Below, one piece after another: positions 31,786 to 37,060 of a DNA stretch of 37,060 nucleotides. Position numbers and translations under genes: made by a program. This stretch comes from Sphingomonas sp. Y57. GTDB taxonomy: Bacteria > Pseudomonadota > Alphaproteobacteria > Sphingomonadales > Sphingomonadaceae. The stretch covers positions 116,270 through 153,329 of the forward strand of contig NZ_LDES01000033.1 of NCBI RefSeq assembly GCF_001015195.1, read 5' to 3'. Position 1 is the stretch's first letter; every line of letters starts with the position of its first letter. The notes beneath the pieces are model-generated. The model had not been told where the DNA came from and ran no database searches. It was given only the letters and a program-made list of their open reading frames with translations.

Positions 31786-33795
31786 ATGGCGCGGGGGCGT
31801 CGGCTCGGGAGGGCGGTGCTCGCCCTCGTGGCGCTGCTGCTGCTCGCCTATGCGGTTGCATGGGGCGTCAGGCTCCTGCCGCCGCTGGGGCCGTTGCGGA
31901 TCACCACTCATTCCCCGGCGGAGACGCCGTGGGATCAGTGGGGCGCGACCGCCGGCGGCACGCGCTTCACCCCCGCCGCCCAGATTACCCCCGGCAACGT
32001 CGCCCATCTGACGGTCGCCTGGCGTTATTCGACCGGCGAGCTGGCGCGACGGCCGGAGGGGATGCAGGTCAACAGCACCAACGAGACCACGCCGATCCTC
32101 GTGGCCGGGTCGCTCGTCACCTGCACGCCGTTCGGCCGGGTGATCGCGCTCGATCCGGCGACGGGGCGCGAGAAATGGGTCTATGACGCGAAGGTTGATC
32201 CCGGCTTCAAGCTGCCGGACCAATATATCTGCCGCGGCGTTTCGCAATGGCGCGACGCCCGTGCCACGGACCCGGCCGCGAGCTGTGCGACCCGCATCGT
32301 CCTCGCCACCGTCGACATGCGCATCATCGCGCTCGACGCCCGTAGCGGGCGGCCCTGCGCGGCGTTCGGGCAAGGCGGCACGGTGCGGGTCGACCCGGGA
32401 AAGCTCCACCATCTCGGGGAGGTCAAGCTGGCCGCCCCGGCGGCGATCGTGCGCGACAGCATCGTCATCGGCACCTCGGTGCTCGACAATGTCCGCGCCA
32501 ACGCGCCGCGCGGCATCATCCGCGCCTTCGATGCGCGCTCGGGCCGGGAGATCTGGACCTTCGATCCGATCCCGCAGGAAGGCGGGCCCGATCGCGACTG
32601 GATGGGGGCAAGCCGCCACACCACCGGCGCCGCCAATGTCTGGTCGGTGATCTCGGGCGATCCCGAACTCAACATGGTCTATCTGCCGACGTCGAGCGCC
32701 TCGCCCGATTATTATGGCGGCCTGCGCCCCGGCGACAACCGCCATGCCAACAGCACCGTCGCGCTCGATGCGTCGACCGGCAAGCTGGTCTGGGCGCAGC
32801 AGTTGATCCATCACGACATCTGGGATTACGACACCCCGGCCCAGCCCACCCTGATCGACATCGACCGCGGCGGCCGGCGCGTTCCAGCGCTCGTCCAGCC
32901 GACCAAGCAGGGCTATGTCTTCGTCTTCGACCGGCGCACCGGCAAGCCGCTGTTCCCGGTCGACGAGGTGCCGGTGCCGCAGGGCGGGGTGCCGGGCGAG
33001 TGGCTGTCGCCGACCCAGCCGCGCCCGCGCCTGCCCAAGCCGATCGTCCCGCAGAAGATCACCCCCGACCAGGCCTGGGGCTTCACCCCCTGGGACAAGG
33101 CGAAGTGTCGCGACCTGATCGCGCAATATCGCTCCGAAGGGCTGTACACGCCGATCACGGAGCGCGGCACGATCACCTATCCGGCCGCTTCCGGTGGCGC
33201 CAACTGGGGTGCGGGTGCGATCGATCCTGCGCGGCAGATATACTTCGTCAACTCCAGCCGGGTCGCCTCGGTGATCAAGCTGCGCAAGCGCAAGCCCGGC
33301 GGCAGCAGCACCGTCCAGCTTTCGGCCACGGAAGATGTCTCGCCGATGGCGGGCACGCCTTATGAGGTAAAGCGCGAATGGCTGCTCTCCCCGCTGGGCG
33401 CACCCTGCACGCCGCCGCCCTGGGGCGGGCTGACCGCGATCGACCTGCGGACCGGCGCAACCCTGTGGGACGTGCCGCTCGGCACGATCAATGACAGGCT
33501 GCCGATTCCTTTGCCGTTCGACGTCGCGCTGGGCACGCCCAATATCGGCGGGCCGGTGGCGACCGCGGGCGGGGTGCTGTTCATCGCCGCGACGATGGAT
33601 CGCCACCTGCGTGCGATCGACATGCGCAACGGCAAGGAACTGTGGCGCGACCGGCTGCCCGGCGGCAGCCAGACCACGCCGATGAGCTACATGGCCGGCG
33701 GCCGCCAATATGTGGTGGTCGCGTCCGGCCAGCATATGTGGTTCCAGACGCCGCGCTCGGACGAGATCGTCGCCTACGCCTTGCCGATGAAGTGA
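31786..33795 (+). CDS. PQQ-dependent membrane-anchored dehydrogenase (glucose/quinate dehydrogenase-like)
   Basis: This 669-aa quinoprotein has one N-terminal membrane helix (about 9-30, AVLALVALLLLAYAVAWGV), then a periplasmic eight-bladed propeller. Family blocks are WDQWGATAGGTRFTPAAQITPGNVAHLTVAWRYSTGE, NETTPILVAGSLVTCTPFGRVIALDPATGREKW, VWSVISGDPELNMVYLPTSSASPDYYGG, the HHDIWDYDTPAQPTLIDI motif and GGPVATAGGVLFIAATMDRHLRAIDMRNGKELW. E. coli Gcd has five helices and about 796 residues, so this is a short, single-anchor form. It oxidises an alcohol, sugar or polyol and passes electrons to ubiquinone. No PQQ synthesis genes are nearby. Its 3' end overlaps the convergent TetR gene by 22 bp. 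Confidence 0.9.
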   Translation: MARGRRLGRAVLALVALLLLAYAVAWGVRLLPPLGPLRITTHSPAETPWDQWGATAGGTRFTPAAQITPGNVAHLTVAWRYSTGELARRPEGMQVNSTNETTPILVAGSLVTCTPFGRVIALDPATGREKWVYDAKVDPGFKLPDQYICRGVSQWRDARATDPAASCATRIVLATVDMRIIALDARSGRPCAAFGQGGTVRVDPGKLHHLGEVKLAAPAAIVRDSIVIGTSVLDNVRANAPRGIIRAFDARSGREIWTFDPIPQEGGPDRDWMGASRHTTGAANVWSVISGDPELNMVYLPTSSASPDYYGGLRPGDNRHANSTVALDASTGKLVWAQQLIHHDIWDYDTPAQPTLIDIDRGGRRVPALVQPTKQGYVFVFDRRTGKPLFPVDEVPVPQGGVPGEWLSPTQPRPRLPKPIVPQKITPDQAWGFTPWDKAKCRDLIAQYRSEGLYTPITERGTITYPAASGGANWGAGAIDPARQIYFVNSSRVASVIKLRKRKPGGSSTVQLSATEDVSPMAGTPYEVKREWLLSPLGAPCTPPPWGGLTAIDLRTGATLWDVPLGTINDRLPIPLPFDVALGTPNIGGPVATAGGVLFIAATMDRHLRAIDMRNGKELWRDRLPGGSQTTPMSYMAGGRQYVVVASGQHMWFQTPRSDEIVAYALPMK

Positions 33796-34541
33796 ATCCC
33801 CGCGTCGCGCTCGGCCCGGTTGGTCGAGGCTGCGGAACCGATCGCGCTCATCCCCAGCGCGCGGTGCTTCTCGCCGAGCAGTTCGACATGGGCGCGGCGT
33901 TCGGGTCCGTCCAGGACGAGGATCGCGCTCTTGAGGAAATTGGCGTGGAGCTCGAGGCAGCAGGTCGGCCCGTCGATCGTGCCGACGGCCCAGCGATGGT
34001 AGACCACGAACTCGGTCTCCACCAGTTCCTGCGCGATCCGCTCGAGGTCTAGGCCGGTGCAGCTGTGGCCAGCGCGAATCTCCCGATCCATCCAGTTGCG
34101 GAACCGGTTATAGGCAACCGAGCCCAGTTCGCGGATCGCCGCCGGGCGCGGTACCGACGAGAAGAAGAAGTCGATGACGGTGCGCGCATAGAGCGAGTCG
34201 CGGTACATCTCGGACACCATCCAGTCGAGCTCGGCGAACACGACATCGATGGTGTAATCCTTGTTCATGCGCGCGATGTGCGCGCGCACCTCGCGCAGCC
34301 GTTCGGCGACGGTCGCGAAGATCACGCCCTCCTTGTCGCCATAGAGGCGGTAGAGGGTGCGCGGCGCGACGTCGGCCTCGCGGCTCAGCCGGTCGATGGT
34401 CAGGGCGTGGACCCCGCCTTCGCCCAATATCTGGTGCGCGCGCTCGATGATCCGCTGGCGACGTTCGGTCATGCCGGGGCTGCTGTATTTCCGCCGGGTG
34501 CGCGGCGCCTTAGGCTCGGGATCGTCCGTGATCGTCGTCAT
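33774..34541 (-). CDS. TetR family transcriptional regulator
   Basis: This 255-aa regulator has a TetR-type HTH at about 27-75: ERRQRIIERAHQILGEGGVHALTIDRLSREADVAPRTLYRLYGDKEGVIFATV. A mostly helical ligand-binding domain follows. About 20 residues precede the HTH and are Lys/Arg/Pro-rich, with an internal Met at 24 as alternative start. It lies convergent to the nine-gene catabolic run and divergent from the SnoaL/enoyl-CoA hydratase pair, so it may repress one or both. Candidate effectors are pathway intermediates or acyl-CoAs (inference). Its 3' end is antisense to the last 22 bp of the PQQ dehydrogenase gene. Confidence 0.9.
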   Translation of the reverse strand: MTTITDDPEPKAPRTRRKYSSPGMTERRQRIIERAHQILGEGGVHALTIDRLSREADVAPRTLYRLYGDKEGVIFATVAERLREVRAHIARMNKDYTIDVVFAELDWMVSEMYRDSLYARTVIDFFFSSVPRPAAIRELGSVAYNRFRNWMDREIRAGHSCTGLDLERIAQELVETEFVVYHRWAVGTIDGPTCCLELHANFLKSAILVLDGPERRAHVELLGEKHRALGMSAIGSAASTNRAERDAGIHFIGKA

Positions 34542-34618
34542 CGTCGGGAAGGTTAGTCGCTAAATGACCCAGCGTCACGGGCGAAGGAAGGCCCGAAGAC
34601 CATTGGCAAGCCGCGGCG

Positions 34619-34639
34619 TTATCGCCATAGTCACGATAA
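34619..34639. promoter_or_regulatory. Candidate TetR operator
   Basis: TTATCG (34619-34624) and CGATAA (34634-34639) are inverted around a 9-nt centre, in the 134-bp region between the divergent TetR and SnoaL-like genes. Size (21 bp) and place fit a TetR-family site; no second copy was found by eye. Confidence 0.3.
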
Positions 34640-34675
34640 TAAAAGCGGCAATGCTGACTTTTTTATGAGGATGTC

Positions 34676-35227
34676 ATGGACCTAGAAGCCAGGCTGGACC
34701 GGATCGAGGCGGAGGCGGCGATACGGCGGCTGGTATCCGCTTACTGCTTTACGATCGACGATCGCGACCTGCCCGCCATCGCCGCGCTGTTCGCCGATGA
34801 TGCGCGGGTCGCGTCGGAGGACGGGGTGATGGAGGCGCGCGGGATCGACGCGATCATGGCGCAGTATCTTCGCCGCTTCTCCGTGCTCGGACCGGGCGCC
34901 CATTATATGCATGACGTGGTCATTGATTTCTACGACGGCGATCGCGATCGCGCGACCGGCCGCGTCTCGGGCCATGCCGAACTGTGGCGTCGCGACCGGA
35001 TGATGGTGGCGGCGCTCCGCTATCGCGACACCTATGTCCGAACTCCGGCGGGATGGCGCTTCGGCGAACGGGTCCTCGGCTTCCTCTATTATGTCGATGT
35101 CGCCGACTATCCCGGCATACTCGGGCATCGCGACCGCAACCGCGCCTATGACACGCCGATGCCCGCCGACTTTCCGGAGCCCTTGCCGAGCTGGTCTGGC
35201 TATGGCGAGGGGGCGGCGCATGGCTGA
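34676..35227 (+). CDS. SnoaL-like (NTF2-fold) protein
   Basis: This 183-aa NTF2-fold protein of the SnoaL_4 type has EAEAAIRRLVSAYCFTIDDRDLPAIAALFADDARVASEDGVMEARGIDAI, AHYMHDVVIDFYD and RDTYVRTPAGWRFGERVL. Such proteins act as isomerases, hydratases or dehydratases of cyclic ketones, or as small-ligand binders. The Tyr, Asp and His residues lining the pocket in catalytic members (YCFTIDDRD and HYMHDV) are present. GAGG lies five nt upstream of the ATG. It overlaps the enoyl-CoA hydratase gene by 8 nt, so the two are translated together. Confidence 0.85.
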   Translation: MDLEARLDRIEAEAAIRRLVSAYCFTIDDRDLPAIAALFADDARVASEDGVMEARGIDAIMAQYLRRFSVLGPGAHYMHDVVIDFYDGDRDRATGRVSGHAELWRRDRMMVAALRYRDTYVRTPAGWRFGERVLGFLYYVDVADYPGILGHRDRNRAYDTPMPADFPEPLPSWSGYGEGAAHG

Positions 35228-35990
35228 TCCGGCCGCTTCGATCGCGGTCGAGGACCATGGCGCGGTCCGCCTGATCCGTATCGAGCGGGAGGCCCGCAGC
35301 AATGCGCTCGATGCCGCCGCTTCGGCCGCGATCGATCGGGCGGTGGACGAGGCCGAGCGCGATGCGGCGGTCCATGTCCTGCTGCTGACGGCGGCCGGCG
35401 ACCGCGCCTTCTGCGCCGGCATGGACCTGAAGGAGGCGGCCGAGCGCGGGGCCGGCCACGGGCTCATCCCCGGCCGCGGTTTCGCCGGGCTGACCGAACG
35501 GCGGCGGACGAAGCCGCTCGTCGTCGCCGTCAACGGCGCGGCTGTCGCCGGCGGGTTCGAGATCGTGCTCGCGGCCGATATCGTCATCGCCGCTGACCAT
35601 GCCCTGTTCGCGTTGGCCGAGGTGAAGCGCGGCCTGTTCGCCTTCGCGGGCGGGGTGCAGCGGCTGGCCCGCGCAGTGCCGCGCGCCACCGCGCTCAATC
35701 TGATCCTGACCGGCGAGCCGATCGCTGCGGAGCGCGCCTTCGCGCTGGGGCTGGTGTCGGAGGTCGTACCCGCCGACCGGTTGTCGACGCGGGCGCTGGA
35801 GATCGCCGGGGAAATAGCGGGGTTCGACCGCGACGCGGTCCGCCGCGCGCTGGTGCTCCACGATTTCGCGGCGGATGCTCCGATCCATGAGAGCCTCGAT
35901 TTCGGCCGCCGCTATGGTGAGGAAACGCTCGGCTCCGCAGCCGAAGTGGCGGCTGTCCGCGCCTTTGTCGAGGGGCGCGCCCGGGCCTGA
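35220..35990 (+). CDS. Enoyl-CoA hydratase/isomerase family protein
   Basis: This 256-aa crotonase-fold enzyme acts on acyl-CoA thioesters. The first oxyanion-hole motif is AFCAGMDLKEAAERG, and the second is NGAAVAGGFEIVLAADIVIAADHALFALAEVKRGLFAFAGGVQRLARAV. The catalytic Glu position of the second half (normally G-E or P-E after the Gly) is not obvious; the E in AEVKRGL is the first Glu. It may therefore be an isomerase, lyase or hydrolase instead of a hydratase. The start ATG at 35220 overlaps the SnoaL stop. Confidence 0.9.
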   Translation: MADPAASIAVEDHGAVRLIRIEREARSNALDAAASAAIDRAVDEAERDAAVHVLLLTAAGDRAFCAGMDLKEAAERGAGHGLIPGRGFAGLTERRRTKPLVVAVNGAAVAGGFEIVLAADIVIAADHALFALAEVKRGLFAFAGGVQRLARAVPRATALNLILTGEPIAAERAFALGLVSEVVPADRLSTRALEIAGEIAGFDRDAVRRALVLHDFAADAPIHESLDFGRRYGEETLGSAAEVAAVRAFVEGRARA

Positions 35991-36039
35991 CGCCGGCGGC
36001 GGACGGAGGGAGGGAAGCGGAATCCGCCCTCGGGAGAAT

Positions 36040-36055
36040 GTTGCTTTTATGCAAC
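36040..36055. repeat. Small hairpin in the OmpA upstream region
   Basis: GTTGC (36040-36044) and GCAAC (36051-36055) form a 5-bp stem with loop TTTTAT. It lies 50 bp after the enoyl-CoA hydratase stop. Too weak for a confident terminator call. Confidence 0.25.
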
Positions 36056-36098
36056 GGTTCCAGGCGTTCCGCAGATAAAATGATCTGGAGGAAACTCA

Positions 36099-36254
36099 AT
36101 GGCCGCAGCGTCGTTTACCGGCGGTTCGGAACTCCGATGCGCGGCCGAAATGTCTCTTCTCTTTCGGGTCTCGTTTCGGGTCGGTCGCCGGACCTCGAAG
36201 TTTCAGGAGACCCACGTCCGGTTGGACAGCTTTACAGGGGAACGAGATGCGTAG
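36099..36254 (+). CDS. Possible 51-aa upstream reading frame (leader peptide) before the OmpA gene
   Basis: ATG at 36099 has a strong ribosome site (GGAGGAAA ending 5 nt upstream) and runs 51 codons to TAG at 36252-36254. It overlaps the OmpA ATG at 36247 by 8 nt. The peptide starts MAAASFTGGSEL, has an Arg/Phe-rich middle (FRVSFRVGRRTSKF) and ends SFTGERDA. It has no signal peptide or recognised domain. It may be a leader peptide coupled to OmpA translation, or a chance frame in a long 5' UTR. Confidence 0.4.
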   Translation: MAAASFTGGSELRCAAEMSLLFRVSFRVGRRTSKFQETHVRLDSFTGERDA

Positions 36255-37060
36255 ATTAGCCCTACTGACCGCGCTTGCCGCGACGGCGCTCGCGGGGCCC
36301 GCGTTCGCGCGCGATAACAGCTGGTACGTCGGTATCGAAGGCGGCGTGATGCAGCCTCAGGATACCAAGTTCAACGTAGGCCCCTCGCCCCTTTCGCCGG
36401 GTGGCCGAACGACGATCGATAACAAGCTCGGCTATGATGTCGATGCGATCCTCGGCTATGATTTCGGCATGTTCAGGCTGGAGGAGGAAATCTCCTACAA
36501 GCGCAGCCGGGTGAAGAGCATCACCACCGGCCCGTCGCGTACCCCGGCCGGGCCCGGCGGCTTCGGTGCGCCTCCGGGCGTCTATCCGGACGCTTCGGGC
36601 AAGAACATCTCCTTCGGGGTGATGATCAACGGCCTGCTCGATTTCGGCAACGAGGACGGTCTGTCCGCCTATGTCGGCGGCGGCGCCGGTATCGCCGCGT
36701 TGAAGCTCCACGACTATAACGTCTCGGGCGGCGACTTCCTGGACTATGACCTGTCGAAGCGCTTCGCCTGGCAGGCGATCGCAGGCGTCCGCTATGCGGT
36801 CAGCAGCCATGTCGATGTCGGTCTGAAATATCGCTATTTCAACATCACCAAGGTGCGGCCGGTCGATGTCGTCGGTGCGCAGTACAGCGGTAAATGGCGT
36901 TCGCACAGCGCGCTGCTCAGCCTGATCTACAACATCGGATCGCCGGCTGCCCCGCCGCCTCCGCCGCCGCCCCCGCCGCCGCCTCCTCCGCCTCCTCCGC
37001 CCCCTCCGCCTCCGCCGCCGCCTCCGCCGGTGGTCGAGACCCCGGGTCCGTTCATCGTGT
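36247..37060 (+). CDS. OmpA-family outer-membrane protein, 3' end cut by the window
   Basis: This open frame runs off the window end after 271 codons. It begins with a Sec signal peptide (MRRLALLTALAATALAGPAFA). An eight-stranded barrel domain follows, from DNSWYVGIEGGVMQPQD to SALLSLIYNIGS, with aromatic-rich strands such as RYFNITKVRPVDVVG. A linker of 26 uninterrupted prolines (36952-37029) leads to VVETPGPFIV. In sphingomonads that phrase opens the C-terminal OmpA peptidoglycan-binding domain, which would lie beyond the window. GGGGAACG precedes the ATG at 36247. This is a major structural outer-membrane protein, distinct from the OmpA lipoprotein at 13655-14323. Confidence 0.9.
   Translation, partial: MRRLALLTALAATALAGPAFARDNSWYVGIEGGVMQPQDTKFNVGPSPLSPGGRTTIDNKLGYDVDAILGYDFGMFRLEEEISYKRSRVKSITTGPSRTPAGPGGFGAPPGVYPDASGKNISFGVMINGLLDFGNEDGLSAYVGGGAGIAALKLHDYNVSGGDFLDYDLSKRFAWQAIAGVRYAVSSHVDVGLKYRYFNITKVRPVDVVGAQYSGKWRSHSALLSLIYNIGSPAAPPPPPPPPPPPPPPPPPPPPPPPPPPVVETPGPFIV

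Noticed and set aside
31714-33735. 673-aa open frame antisense to the PQQ dehydrogenase
   Set aside because: Shadow frame; the propeller motifs on the plus strand are clear.
36038-36259. 73-aa plus-strand frame upstream of OmpA
   Set aside because: No ribosome site and no recognisable sequence; the overlapping 51-codon frame at 36099 has the strong site and is the better candidate.

Overview
The window is 37,060 bases of GC-rich DNA. Gene content points to an alphaproteobacterium of the order Sphingomonadales (Sphingomonas or Rhizorhabdus type). The signs are a Proteobacteria-type TonB receptor with an Ala-rich leader, the alphaproteobacterial order BolA / J-domain protein / CobS / CobT, an OmpA protein with a long proline linker, and many small secreted or glycine-zipper proteins. 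This assignment is inference from gene content; no rRNA or other marker lies in the window. I saw no tRNA, rRNA, CRISPR array, insertion sequence, transposase or phage gene.

Bases 1-16,320 are mostly core genome. In order they hold a DUF4136 lipoprotein, a DAACS dicarboxylate/amino-acid symporter, proA, a zinc-ribbon DUF3667 membrane protein, a secreted small protein, a DUF1328 membrane peptide and BolA. Next comes the J-domain / cobS / phosphatase / cobT run, a glycine-zipper protein, a phytase-like esterase, rpmB with a clear terminator, and two small membrane proteins. The stretch closes with tadA, an OmpA lipoprotein, a CNNM/CorC transporter and an HU gene with a very clear terminator. 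Two copies of a ~92-bp REP-doublet element lie in this half, in opposite orientations.

Bases 16,400-36,000 look like an accessory catabolic region. First is a LysR regulator with a tightly packed operon: class III CoA-transferase, HMG-CoA-lyase-like enzyme, LeuC-like and LeuD-like hydratase. The chemistry these families offer fits hydration, CoA activation and retro-aldol cleavage of a C5-type branched dicarboxylate such as citraconate/citramalate (inference). A TonB-dependent receptor follows, convergent with a TPR/2OG-Fe(II) oxygenase gene. Starting only 17 bp from that oxygenase gene is a nine-gene co-directional run: ABM-fold monooxygenase, two SDRs, a three-histidine cupin, an M24-fold protein with swapped metal ligands, E1 alpha, E1 beta, a stand-alone lipoyl domain and a PQQ dehydrogenase. 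A TetR regulator overlaps its end on the other strand and is divergent from a SnoaL-like/enoyl-CoA hydratase pair. This cluster is the best candidate for an undescribed pathway. It pairs a possible C-C-cleaving cupin with a 2-oxoacid/diketone dehydrogenase E1 and a carrier domain, but has no E2 transferase or E3.

Bases 36,000-37,060 hold an OmpA-family porin cut by the window end, preceded by a 51-codon upstream reading frame with its own strong ribosome binding site.
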